A stretch of DNA of 10,679 nucleotides from the NCBI GenBank assembly GCA_036402155.1, contig DASWTL010000202.1:1-10679 (forward strand). The letters run 5' to 3'. This document shows positions 1 through 6,869 of this stretch, piece by piece. The notes beneath the pieces were generated by a model. That model ran no database searches. It worked only from the letters and a program-made list of their open reading frames with translations, and had not been told where the DNA came from. A program made the position numbers and the translations under genes. This DNA is from DASWTL01 sp036402155. Its GTDB lineage: Bacteria > Bacteroidota > Bacteroidia > Sphingobacteriales > Sphingobacteriaceae. Each line of letters begins with the position of its first letter. Position 1 is the stretch's first letter.

Positions 1-165
1 AGGATTTATCAAAAAACAGGTTTTCAGGCATTTAATAAAAGGGGAGACTTTATTGGAATGACTATTACCAGGAAACATTATGATGAGCGGCAAATGGTCA
101 TTCAGGGTAATGAAGAAAATCATAACGGTCAGGTTTTAATGAGCCCGGCATACCGCCAAATGTAA
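1..165 (+). CDS. 3' end of a possible GNAT-type acetyltransferase (partial)
   Basis: An open frame enters from the left edge and ends in TAA after 54 codons, so only the C-terminus is present. The segment begins RIYQKTGFQAF. A Tyr-x-Lys-x-Gly-Phe stretch near the C-terminus, followed by a strand with Gly-Met, resembles the end of many GNAT N-acetyltransferase domains; this is pattern resemblance only. A polar tail of about 30 residues follows, ending SPAYRQM. It lies 132 bp upstream of the nucleotide-sugar dehydratase on the same strand, and no consensus promoter is visible between them. That would suit a sugar-modifying enzyme in a polysaccharide operon, but this is inference. The reading frame is solid; the family assignment is weak. 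Confidence 0.45.
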   Translation, partial: RIYQKTGFQAFNKRGDFIGMTITRKHYDERQMVIQGNEENHNGQVLMSPAYRQM

Positions 166-297
166 TTATACCTCTGTATTCAGTTGGTGAACCAGCTCCG
201 GATCATGAGGTCCTACGCATAGTCCTTTTACGGTTTTAAAATAGGTCAATTACATCCAGGCTTATTTTTTATCATCTGTTTTTAAAATACACATATC

Positions 298-2244
298 ATG
301 AGAAAACTAATATTTTGTGAAAAGGCATATTCACGCTGGCTTATACTTTTGATTGATCATTTTATAATTCTTTGGGCATTTACCATTTCTTGTCTTATAG
401 TCAATAAATTTCAGCTGGAAGTTTTTAGTATTGATTTCATGTTTTTTTTGATATCCCTTAGTTTAATATCACTTGTAGTGTTTGTATCAATGCAAATACA
501 TACCGGAATGATAAGATATTCAAATACGGAGGATATTTTGCGAATATTTAAGGCTGTAGCGCTAAGCAGTTTATTGTTTATCTTTTTAACAGAGATCTTA
601 ATAATTCCTTATCTGCAGCTCAATTTAAAGTGGTTTTATTTAGTGGTAATTTGTAACTTCTTTATTGCTGCAACCCTGTTGATTGTACTAAGAATCGCAG
701 TTAAAACTCTCTTTTCTTATTTGACAGATTTTAAAAGCGAGAGTTCGGAAAATATTTTAATTTATGGATCAGATAAAAAAGCTATTCTAATCAAACAGGC
801 TTTTGAATTCTCCCAGGATAACCAATACAAAATAATTGGATTTATTGATGATTATAACGATCGGGTTAATAAGCATATTGAACAGAAACAGGTTTATCCT
901 TCTTCATTAATACCGGTTTTAAAAAGAAAATTCGGGATTGATAAAATAGTAATTATGAGCGATTGCCTCAAACTTGATGATATTAAACAAGTAGTAAATA
1001 TGTCGATGGGATCTGGAATAAAGGTTATTTCTGTTCCGCCTTCATCACAATGGATAAATGGAAGATTAAGTTTAAATCAAATTCGCGACCTTAAGATTGA
1101 AGATCTTTTGCAAAGGGAGCCTATTGATATCCAAAAAGACAATATTCTAAGGGAAATATCGGGAAAACGGGTATTGGTAACAGGAGCAGCCGGTTCAATC
1201 GGGTCTGAGATTGTTAGGCAACTGTTATGTTATAATCCCGAGTCTGTGGTATTATGTGATCAGGCTGAGACGCCTCTACATGATATGGAGCTTGAAATTA
1301 AGGAAAAGTTTCCTGATGCGCCTGCAGATATATCTATGGCTAATATACAGAATTACAGGCGGTTAAAGGCACTTTTTAATAAGTATCATCCCCAGATCGT
1401 TTTTCATGCTGCAGCATTTAAACATGTTCCAATGATGGAAAACAACCCTTGTGAAGCCATCCTTACAAATGTTTTGGGCACTAAAAACCTGGCTGATATA
1501 TCTCTGGAGTACAAGGTTGAGAAGTTTATAATGATTTCAACAGATAAGGCAGTAAATCCATCCAATATTATGGGCGCTTCCAAACGGCTTGCAGAAATGT
1601 ATATCCAGTCTTTGAATTTCCATCAGCCAAGAGAATTGAGTGATGATGATTCAGATCATGTACCATCTTCAAAATCAGGTGTAACTAAATTTATAACTAC
1701 CAGATTTGGAAATGTTCTGGGATCGAATGGTTCTGTAGTTCCAAGATTTAAGGCCCAGATTGAAAAAGGTGGTCCGATAACGATCACCCATCCCAGGATT
1801 ACCCGATACTTTATGACCATTTCGGAAGCTGTTCAATTGGTTTTAGAGGCTTCAGCAATGGGAAAAGGCGGTGAGATCTTTATTTTCGATATGGGAGAGC
1901 CTATCCGGATTGTAGATATGGCTATGAATATGATCAGGCTTGCAGGTCTGGTACCAGAAAAAGATATAAAAATAATATATACAGGTCTGCGGCCCGGTGA
2001 GAAATTGTACGAAGAGCTATTAAATGAAGAAGAGAGTACAATTCCAACCCATCATGAGAAGATAAAGATTTCCAATGTAATTAATTGTCACTTTTATTAT
2101 GTTAAAAAAGTAATTGAAGAACTACTTGAATTAAATGATCAGGAAAATAGTATGGCCATAGTGCGGAAAATGAAAGAAATAATTCCGGAATTTAAAAGTA
2201 ACAATTCAGTTTACAATGAACTTGATATAATGGTAATGAACTAA
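298..2244 (+). CDS. Membrane-bound nucleotide-sugar 4,6-dehydratase (WbpM/PglF/CapD-type)
   Basis: 648 residues, the usual size for the long form of this family. It has four predicted membrane helices (about 14-35, 47-67, 86-106, 112-133), a first Rossmann-like domain from about 152, and a catalytic extended-SDR domain from about 290. Visible SDR motifs are the NAD(P)-binding TGAAGSIGSE (295-304), HAAAFKHVPMMENNP, STDKAVNPSNIMGASKR (414-430) with Asp416, Lys417, Met425 and Lys429, TRFGNVLGSNGSV, and RPGEKLYEELL near the end. Met sits where classical SDRs have the catalytic Tyr, which is known for long WbpM/PglF enzymes. The expected reaction is UDP-GlcNAc to a UDP-4-keto-6-deoxy sugar at the inner membrane, for capsule, O-antigen or glycan synthesis; the exact substrate is inferred. 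The first Rossmann domain has a degenerate loop (YGSDKKA, 156-162), and there is an acidic insert at about 441-462. No Shine-Dalgarno precedes the ATG. Confidence 0.93.
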   Translation: MRKLIFCEKAYSRWLILLIDHFIILWAFTISCLIVNKFQLEVFSIDFMFFLISLSLISLVVFVSMQIHTGMIRYSNTEDILRIFKAVALSSLLFIFLTEILIIPYLQLNLKWFYLVVICNFFIAATLLIVLRIAVKTLFSYLTDFKSESSENILIYGSDKKAILIKQAFEFSQDNQYKIIGFIDDYNDRVNKHIEQKQVYPSSLIPVLKRKFGIDKIVIMSDCLKLDDIKQVVNMSMGSGIKVISVPPSSQWINGRLSLNQIRDLKIEDLLQREPIDIQKDNILREISGKRVLVTGAAGSIGSEIVRQLLCYNPESVVLCDQAETPLHDMELEIKEKFPDAPADISMANIQNYRRLKALFNKYHPQIVFHAAAFKHVPMMENNPCEAILTNVLGTKNLADISLEYKVEKFIMISTDKAVNPSNIMGASKRLAEMYIQSLNFHQPRELSDDDSDHVPSSKSGVTKFITTRFGNVLGSNGSVVPRFKAQIEKGGPITITHPRITRYFMTISEAVQLVLEASAMGKGGEIFIFDMGEPIRIVDMAMNMIRLAGLVPEKDIKIIYTGLRPGEKLYEELLNEEESTIPTHHEKIKISNVINCHFYYVKKVIEELLELNDQENSMAIVRKMKEIIPEFKSNNSVYNELDIMVMN

Positions 2245-2258
2245 TATACTGATAATTA

Positions 2259-2279
2259 TCAGGACAAATAACGTCCTGA
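2259..2279 (+). repeat. 7-bp hairpin just after the dehydratase gene
   Basis: TCAGGAC (2259-2265) and GTCCTGA (2273-2279) form a perfect 7-bp stem with a 7-nt AT-rich loop, 14 bp after the dehydratase stop codon. No T-run follows, so it is at best a weak terminator or a 3' end-protecting hairpin. The rest of the gap up to 2426 shows only short weak stems, for example GCTGA/TCAGC at 2385-2400 followed by TTTT. Confidence 0.4.
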
Positions 2280-2426
2280 GTCTATTATAGATACGCAATT
2301 TTTGGTACGCTGATTTATATCAGTACTGCAAATGATCGCCCTCAAGATTAATCATAATTCAAGCTGATAACTATCATAAGATCTGCTGATGAAACTCAGC
2401 TTTTCGAGTTTAGTAAATACCTTTCT

Positions 2427-2443
2427 TTGTTTCCCTGAAACAA
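2427..2443. promoter_or_regulatory. Perfect palindrome upstream of the HTH gene (outer)
   Basis: TTGTTTC (2427-2433) and GAAACAA (2437-2443) form a perfect 7-bp inverted repeat with a 3-nt spacer, followed by five T. It lies 76 bp upstream of the helix-turn-helix gene. It could be an operator half of an autoregulated promoter or a small terminator closing the upstream transcription unit; the sequence cannot decide. Confidence 0.35.
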
Positions 2444-2482
2444 TTTTTCGTGTTTATTCTGCTTCATCTGCCTAATAGTCCG

Positions 2483-2505
2483 AAAAATTAAATTGTTTAA
2501 TTTTT
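2483..2505. promoter_or_regulatory. Perfect 10-bp palindrome upstream of the HTH gene (inner, candidate operator)
   Basis: AAAAATTAAA (2483-2492) and TTTAATTTTT (2496-2505) are perfect 10-bp inverted arms around a 3-nt TTG spacer, ending 14 bp before the ATG at 2520. The position suits an autoregulatory operator for the adjacent DNA-binding protein. Because it is pure AT in an AT-rich gap, chance is a real alternative. No clean TAnnTTTG box is visible nearby. Confidence 0.35.
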
Positions 2506-2519
2506 AATTTATCTATGTT

Positions 2520-2840
2520 ATGAATAAAGGTGAAATTGTTGAGCTTGTTATTCGCAGAAATAACCTTAGCATTAGCGAATTATCCAGGAGACTTCATGTA
2601 AGCAGAAGATCTGTTTATAACTGGTTTGAGCAAAAAGACTTAAGTATTGACATTATCTGTAAAGTTGGAGATGCCCTTGATTACGACTTCTCCTCAGACT
2701 TTCCCGATTTGTTTACGAGAAGAAAAAGCAGAATTATCTCAAAAATGGATCAGGACTTTACATTCGAACCACAACAAAACTCAGTAAATTATTGGAGAGA
2801 CAAATACATTAATCTTCTGGAGAAACACATGCAAATGTAA
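2520..2840 (+). CDS. Small helix-turn-helix DNA-binding protein
   Basis: 106 residues. The N-terminal half contains a clear helix-turn-helix: residues about 18-38, with SISELSRRLHVSRRSVYNWF showing the Ala/Ser-turn-Ser/Arg pattern and a Trp-Phe at the end of the recognition helix. This is an XRE-like or Fis-like fold. The segment DLSIDIICKVGDALDYDFSSDFP continues as in small XRE-type proteins. The C-terminus (about 91-106, YWRDKYINLLEKH) looks like a short amphipathic helix that could mediate dimerisation. There is no enzymatic or ligand-binding domain, so it is probably a transcriptional regulator; targets are unknown. The ATG at 2520 is chosen because it starts just before the HTH and follows two palindromes, one possibly its own operator. 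It stands alone, with a strong terminator about 100 bp downstream. Confidence 0.85.
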   Translation: MNKGEIVELVIRRNNLSISELSRRLHVSRRSVYNWFEQKDLSIDIICKVGDALDYDFSSDFPDLFTRRKSRIISKMDQDFTFEPQQNSVNYWRDKYINLLEKHMQM

Positions 2841-2944
2841 GAGGCAGGCTCTCAGAAATAACTAACTGATAAGAATTTTTGTACCCTATATCTACCTAAT
2901 AGGATGGCTTGTAGTACCTGAGCCTGGAATTATCCCCCAACCCC

Positions 2945-2988
2945 AACCTTAAGTTGTGAACCACTGTTCACTTCTTAGGGTTTTTTTA
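2945..2988 (+). terminator. Strong intrinsic terminator after the HTH gene
   Basis: A two-tier hairpin. The outer stem is 9 bp (AACCTTAAG at 2945-2953 with CTTAGGGTT at 2974-2982, one G-U pair). There is a symmetrical TT/TT internal loop, then a perfect inner stem GTGAAC/GTTCAC (2956-2961, 2966-2971) with a CACT tetraloop. A run of seven T begins at 2981. It should end plus-strand transcripts from the HTH gene before they run into the tRNA gene. Confidence 0.85.
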
Positions 2989-3029
2989 TTTCTGGAACAC
3001 CGGAACCCTGTACCTATTTGATTTTTCAT

Positions 3030-3054
3030 AAAAAAACCCTTACATGTAAGGGCT
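3030..3054 (-). terminator. Intrinsic terminator of tRNA-Ser
   Basis: A perfect 16-bp palindrome CCCTTACATGTAAGGG (3037-3052) is preceded on the plus strand by seven A (3030-3036). Read on the minus strand this is a hairpin followed by seven T. It begins 17 nt after the encoded CCA of the tRNA and faces the plus-strand terminator at 2945-2988. Confidence 0.85.
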
Positions 3055-3069
3055 TAATTCTGTAACAGA

Positions 3070-3157
3070 TGGCGGAGAGTGAGGGATTCGAACCCCCGGA
3101 CCTATTACAGTCAACAGTTTTCAAGACTGCCGCAATCGACCACTCTGCCAACTCTCC
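3070..3157 (-). tRNA. tRNA-Ser (anticodon TGA)
   Basis: 88 nt including an encoded 3' CCA. The acceptor stem GGAGAGT pairs with ACTCTCC, with G as discriminator base. The D stem is short (GCA/TGC), as is usual for tRNA-Ser. The anticodon stem GCAGT/ACTGT encloses the loop CTTGAAA, giving anticodon TGA (reads UCA and related Ser codons). A long variable arm, the hallmark of a class II tRNA, precedes the T arm GGGGG-TTCGAAT-CCCTC. It has its own promoter and terminator, so it is a single-gene unit. Confidence 0.97.
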
Positions 3158-3161
3158 GGCG

Positions 3162-3192
3162 CAAAAGTACAAATACGGCTTTAATCTGCAAA
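3162..3192 (-). promoter_or_regulatory. Bacteroidota-type promoter of tRNA-Ser
   Basis: On the minus strand TTTG (3192-3189), a 19-bp spacer and TACTTTTG (3169-3162) match the Bacteroidota -33/-7 consensus TTTG...TAnnTTTG exactly. Only four bases (3161-3158) separate the -7 box from the first base of the mature tRNA, so transcription should start at or very near the tRNA 5' end. Confidence 0.8.
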
Positions 3193-3250
3193 CAGCTGGA
3201 TGATATTTTTTAACTAATTACGTTAACAGCAAGACTAACAGGCAGAAAGG

Positions 3251-4249
3251 TTATACGGCGGGGTGTTTTTTCTCCAGTTTTTCCTCAATTACATCGGATT
3301 TAAAGGTGTTGAATACAGGTTTCACTATTTTAATACTTCGTTTAGAAAGGTCAATGCTGGCATTTAACTCAAATCCTATAAGAATAATTAGGGAGTTAAG
3401 GTATAGCCAGATCATTATTACAATAAGTGCACCTATAGAGCCATAAACTTTATTATAGGTAGCAAAATTAGTGATGTAAAATGAAAAACCCCAGAAGGTT
3501 AAAACTGCTAGAATAGTTGCTAGCCATGAACCCGCGCTGAATAAACGCCATTTTTTTGTATGTGCAGGTGCATAGCGGTACAAAATAGAAATCGTAATAA
3601 AATATACCGCCATCAGAATTATCCATTTAACCATGGCAATAATATATAACCAGAAGCTGTCGCCAATTAAAAGTTCTCCTTTAAGATGGCTTAAAACAAA
3701 TTCTCCGACAATAACAAGTATTACTCCAAAAATTAAAGCAAAGGCCATAATTATAGTGAGCACCAGGGCAACGAGGCGCTGTTTTAAGAAACTTCGCGTT
3801 TCAAGAATTAATGATGATTTGTTAAAAGCCTGCATTAAGGTATTTACACCATTAGTAGCAAAAACCAAAGCCAGTATAAAACCAAAGGATAGGAGGCGGC
3901 CATTTTGGTTTTGAATAATATCTTCAAATGTAGCTTCAAAAGCTAGATAAGCATATTCAGGTAATACCAAAGCTATTAAACTCATTAGCTGCTCCTGAAA
4001 GTTTTCAATAGGAATATAGGGAATAAGAGTAAAAAGAAAAATTAATCCCGGAAATATAGCAAGCATAAAATTGTACGCCAGGGAGGAAGCTTTATTTACC
4101 AGTGAATCCTTAGCAATCTCCTGGAAAAAGAAAAATCCTACAGTATATAGAGGCAAAGGGCTGAATCCGGGCAAAATTATAACCTTACTCCACTCCAGAA
4201 GCATACAGTAGGGTTTAAATTTCGACAGGATCTTATGAAGCCACTTCAT
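3251..4249 (-). CDS. YihY/BrkB-family integral membrane protein
   Basis: 332 residues, normal for the family. It is a polytopic inner-membrane protein with about six hydrophobic segments. Typical signatures are KASSLAYNFMLAIFPGLIFLFTLIPYIP in the first third (cited here as a region near residues 53-80), YAP followed by Lys-Lys-Trp in the middle, and the late stretch with YNKVYGSIGA and FELNA before a charged cytoplasmic tail. Members were once called ribonuclease BN, but that activity belongs to another protein; the true role is unknown, with transport or envelope functions proposed. The ATG lies 1 bp after the stop of the thioesterase gene, so this is the last gene of the minus-strand envelope operon. 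There is no clear terminator before the tRNA-Ser promoter at 3192. Confidence 0.92.
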   Translation of the reverse strand: MKWLHKILSKFKPYCMLLEWSKVIILPGFSPLPLYTVGFFFFQEIAKDSLVNKASSLAYNFMLAIFPGLIFLFTLIPYIPIENFQEQLMSLIALVLPEYAYLAFEATFEDIIQNQNGRLLSFGFILALVFATNGVNTLMQAFNKSSLILETRSFLKQRLVALVLTIIMAFALIFGVILVIVGEFVLSHLKGELLIGDSFWLYIIAMVKWIILMAVYFITISILYRYAPAHTKKWRLFSAGSWLATILAVLTFWGFSFYITNFATYNKVYGSIGALIVIMIWLYLNSLIILIGFELNASIDLSKRSIKIVKPVFNTFKSDVIEEKLEKKHPAV

Positions 4250-4250
4250 A

Positions 4251-4658
4251 CTATTTAAAATAAACGGATATCTTCTTCAGAAATTCTTTAGCGGGCATAC
4301 AAGGCTTGTTTTTCTCCATATCCACAAATACAAGAGTAGTTTCACCTAAGTTTATCAGCTCTTCTTTTTCATTAAACAATTCATAACGAAAATGCATGCG
4401 GATTCCGGGCATTTTTTCAACAATTACTTTAACCGTGATCTCTTCATCATACAGGGCCGGTTTTATAAATTTACACTTCAGGTCCAGAACAGGCATCATA
4501 ATCCCCGATTCTTCCATTGACCTGTATGTCATCCCCAGGCTTCTAAGCATCTCAACCCGTCCAACTTCATAAAATTGCGCGTAATTGCCATAATACATGT
4601 AGCCCATCTGATCGGTTTCTGCATAGCGTACACGTATTTTTGTAGAATGCTCAAACAT
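4251..4658 (-). CDS. YbgC/4HBT-family acyl-CoA thioesterase
   Basis: 135 residues forming one hotdog-fold domain. The N-terminal motif YAETDQMGYMYYGNY carries the conserved Asp16 of the 4-hydroxybenzoyl-CoA thioesterase/YbgC group, at the start of the central helix region. The rest follows the family pattern (VGRVEMLRSLG, strand-rich C-terminal half). It is expected to hydrolyse acyl-CoA thioesters in the cytoplasm; the substrate cannot be told from sequence. In Proteobacteria YbgC is linked to the Tol-Pal envelope locus; here it sits in an envelope operon without tol genes. Its ATG overlaps the MltG stop codon by one base (TAATG), a sign of translational coupling. Confidence 0.88.
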   Translation of the reverse strand: MFEHSTKIRVRYAETDQMGYMYYGNYAQFYEVGRVEMLRSLGMTYRSMEESGIMMPVLDLKCKFIKPALYDEEITVKVIVEKMPGIRMHFRYELFNEKEELINLGETTLVFVDMEKNKPCMPAKEFLKKISVYFK

Positions 4659-5713
4659 TATTTTTTTATGTTACGCTTGTTAAGAGCAGCCTGAAATTTA
4701 CGGGCATTTACCATGTGTTCTGCCTGGGTTACCGCAAATCTGTGATAACCTGAAAAGTCTTCTTTTGCACACATAAATAAGTACTTATGCTTCTGATAAT
4801 TTAAAACAGCATCTATTGCATTAATACTGGGCATCATAATGGGTCCCGGAGGGAGTCCACTATTCAGATAGGTATTGTATGGGGAAGAGATCCTTAAATG
4901 TTTATTCAACACCCTGCGGATACTAAAATCTCTTGCGGCAAAAATAACCGTGGGGTCAGCCTGAAGACGTATGCCTTGTTTATAGCGGTTTAGATATAAA
5001 CCTGCTATGGTAGGCATTTCATCATCGTGTAAGGCTTCAGCATCAACTATAGAGGCTAAAATACTTACTTTAACAGGGGTGAGCCCAATGTTTTCGGCTT
5101 TTGCCTTTCTATCCGCATTCCAGAACTTTTCATACTCGGTATGCATCCGGCTGAAAAATTTTTCAGCCGGTGTATTCCAATACATTTCATAGGAGTTTGG
5201 AATAAACATGGTATATACGTTAGCGGTATCAAAGCCAAGTTTTTCAACATACGCAGAAGAATCCATTAACCGTAATAATGCTGCTGAATCGGCTTCCAAT
5301 AGCGTAGAGATCTTTCCTGCGAAATTCTCTTTTAACCGGTATGTAGCGAATTTTACCTGAACCGGTTCCTGAGCTCCGGATTTTAACATATTTATAAACT
5401 TTCGGTTACTTGTTCCGCGCTTAAGTTTATACTTACCTGGCTTTACACGACCCGGATAATTCATATCCGTTGCAGCTTCTTTAAAAGACTCAGGGTTTCG
5501 AACTATTTGTTTATCAGTGACCGTTTTAAGTACGTCTTCAAAATCCGAACCGGTACGTATATACAGGTATTCTTCATTATCAGTTACATTGCCTGAAAAG
5601 TATTTTAAATAATAGTGCACGGCTACTACTCCAAATACAATGAAAAGTATAGAAGCCAGTATAAGGAGTGTTTTTTTTGATAAAACTGAGGGTTTCTTTT
5701 TATTTGCAGTCAT
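4658..5713 (-). CDS. mltG: MltG/YceG-like endolytic peptidoglycan transglycosylase
   Basis: 351 residues. A positively charged N-terminus precedes a single membrane anchor (about 15-35), followed by a periplasmic YceG domain. The catalytic region ASIVDAEALHDDEMPTIAGLY (about 220-240) includes Glu226, which aligns with the essential Glu of E. coli MltG. The neighbouring acidic residue usually seen as Glu is Asp224 here. Further family signatures are LQADPTVIFA (250-259), SPYNTYLNSGLPPGPI (277-292) and the C-terminal FSGYHRF block. MltG cleaves nascent glycan strands and is thought to set their length. It lies in an operon with a PASTA protein, divergent from ddl, which fits a wall-synthesis role. 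Confidence 0.92.
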   Translation of the reverse strand: MTANKKKPSVLSKKTLLILASILFIVFGVVAVHYYLKYFSGNVTDNEEYLYIRTGSDFEDVLKTVTDKQIVRNPESFKEAATDMNYPGRVKPGKYKLKRGTSNRKFINMLKSGAQEPVQVKFATYRLKENFAGKISTLLEADSAALLRLMDSSAYVEKLGFDTANVYTMFIPNSYEMYWNTPAEKFFSRMHTEYEKFWNADRKAKAENIGLTPVKVSILASIVDAEALHDDEMPTIAGLYLNRYKQGIRLQADPTVIFAARDFSIRRVLNKHLRISSPYNTYLNSGLPPGPIMMPSINAIDAVLNYQKHKYLFMCAKEDFSGYHRFAVTQAEHMVNARKFQAALNKRNIKK

Positions 5714-5728
5714 TAAAGTTATTCAATT

Positions 5729-6028
5729 TTAATATTCATTCAATCGTCTCATAGCTGTTAATCCGCCGGTGAGGTTCCTTGTATTTAAATATCCAAGTGA
5801 CTCCAGTATATGGCAAGCCGTTCTACTTCTTATGCCTCTCTGGCAAACAACAATGATTTCATCACTTTTGTTAAAATTATAATCCTCTACCATCCGGATC
5901 ATGCCCAGGGGGATATTGGTACCGCCTATATTATAAGTATGATATTCAATTTCTTCCCGTACATCTAGAATTTTAAGACTTTCTGAATTGGATAATCTGT
6001 TCTTCAAATCAGTAGCTGAAATCTCCAT
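5729..6028 (-). CDS. Single-domain rhodanese-like sulfurtransferase
   Basis: 99 residues covering one rhodanese domain. The start includes LDVREEIEYH, the usual CH2A-like block. The active-site loop CQRGIRS spans 62-68 with Cys62 as the predicted persulfide-carrying nucleophile, and the end LTGGLTAM matches the family. There is no signal peptide, so it is cytoplasmic. Short rhodaneses pass sulfur to acceptors or act in redox stress; the partner here is unknown. It is placed tightly between the PASTA gene (3 bp upstream) and mltG (15 bp downstream), so it is co-expressed with wall genes. That context does not explain its chemistry. Confidence 0.9.
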   Translation of the reverse strand: MEISATDLKNRLSNSESLKILDVREEIEYHTYNIGGTNIPLGMIRMVEDYNFNKSDEIIVVCQRGIRSRTACHILESLGYLNTRNLTGGLTAMRRLNEY

Positions 6029-6031
6029 ATT

Positions 6032-6817
6032 TTAAGGCAGTTCCGGAGGTGCAGGATTATTTGAAAGTACTACGTCAATATGTGTACCAATACTTACCTT
6101 GTTTAGTGAATCACTTATAGCAGGTATCTGTTTAATAACCTTAGCATTCAAAGAATCTGTAACAGGTTCTAAATAAGTTACTGATCCTAATGATAGTGAG
6201 GATCCCTTTATAGAGAAGATCGCTTCATTTAATGTGAGGCCTAAAAGATTGGGTATATCTACCTCGCTTGCTCCCATACCATCGGCAAGAACAAGGTTGA
6301 TTCGGGATCCTTTGGGTATTTCATCTCCAGCTCGTATCTTCTTTCCTCCGGATGTAACTTCCAGTACCACATCACGGGCAACATCCGAAGTATAGGAAGT
6401 ATCTCCAAGTTTTAAACTGAAGTTGTTCAGGATAGCCCGTGCCTCGAGGAATGTTCGTCCTTCAATTTCAGGAAATTTAATAAATGGAGCCGTTCTGGTA
6501 ATAATGGTCAGATAAATAGTCCTTCTGATTTTAACATTTGTATTTGGGTCGGGATCTTGTTCAATTACCGTTCCCGGCGCTTTGTCAACCTGGTAAACTG
6601 AATCTATCTGATATCTCAATCCCTGACTTTCAAGTAACCGTACGGCCTCTTCCACATTTAAGCCCTTTAAATTAGGTACGGGCAGACCTTCGCCGTGACG
6701 TGTATATATTCCCAGGCTGAAAAAAATTATCAGTAAAAAGGCCAATATTGAGAAAACGGCGATGATAAGATTTTTTCTAAATGTTTTAGTTCGCAGATAT
6801 GTAAAAAACTTACCCAT
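6032..6817 (-). CDS. Membrane-anchored PASTA-domain protein (no kinase domain)
   Basis: 261 residues. A short basic N-terminus is followed by one membrane helix (about 17-37) and an extracytoplasmic part of three PASTA repeats (about 46-107, 113-178, 186-252), ending in a Pro-rich tail. Each repeat shows the typical start (VPNLKGL, FPEIEGR, IPNLLGL) with the Glu-Ala/Asn-Glu-Ala helix after it. PASTA domains bind peptidoglycan or beta-lactams in Ser/Thr kinases and some penicillin-binding proteins. Here there is no kinase or transpeptidase domain, a layout known for Bacteroidota proteins next to ddl. It is the first gene of the five-gene envelope operon, and a consensus promoter lies just upstream. 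Confidence 0.92.
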   Translation of the reverse strand: MGKFFTYLRTKTFRKNLIIAVFSILAFLLIIFFSLGIYTRHGEGLPVPNLKGLNVEEAVRLLESQGLRYQIDSVYQVDKAPGTVIEQDPDPNTNVKIRRTIYLTIITRTAPFIKFPEIEGRTFLEARAILNNFSLKLGDTSYTSDVARDVVLEVTSGGKKIRAGDEIPKGSRINLVLADGMGASEVDIPNLLGLTLNEAIFSIKGSSLSLGSVTYLEPVTDSLNAKVIKQIPAISDSLNKVSIGTHIDVVLSNNPAPPELP

Positions 6818-6840
6818 TAAGTTATGCTTTAGATATGTTC

Positions 6841-6869
6841 CAAACTTATTGAAAAATCAGCAATTCAAA
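6841..6869 (-). promoter_or_regulatory. Bacteroidota-type promoter of the PASTA-mltG-yihY operon
   Basis: On the minus strand TTTG (6869-6866), a 17-bp spacer and TAAGTTTG (6848-6841) match the -33/-7 consensus with no mismatch. Transcription would begin near 6835, giving a leader of roughly 18 nt before the PASTA ATG at 6817. No other consensus promoter is evident inside the operon's short gaps. Confidence 0.8.

Noticed and set aside
166..297. A promoter for the dehydratase gene
   Set aside because: No TTTG occurs in this stretch and no TAnnTTTG-like box was found; the gene more likely belongs to an upstream operon.
3070..3157. tRNA-Ser as an attachment site for an integrated element
   Set aside because: No second copy of the tRNA 3' end, no integrase and no mobile genes are visible on either side; the tRNA has its own promoter and terminator.
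3633..3914. Plus-strand reading frame of 93 codons
   Set aside because: Lies fully inside the minus-strand yihY-like gene; its translation is a basic, low-quality string with no family resemblance.
5007..5250. Two 61-codon frames (plus and minus) inside mltG
   Set aside because: Both overlap the MltG catalytic region in other frames and have no recognisable features.
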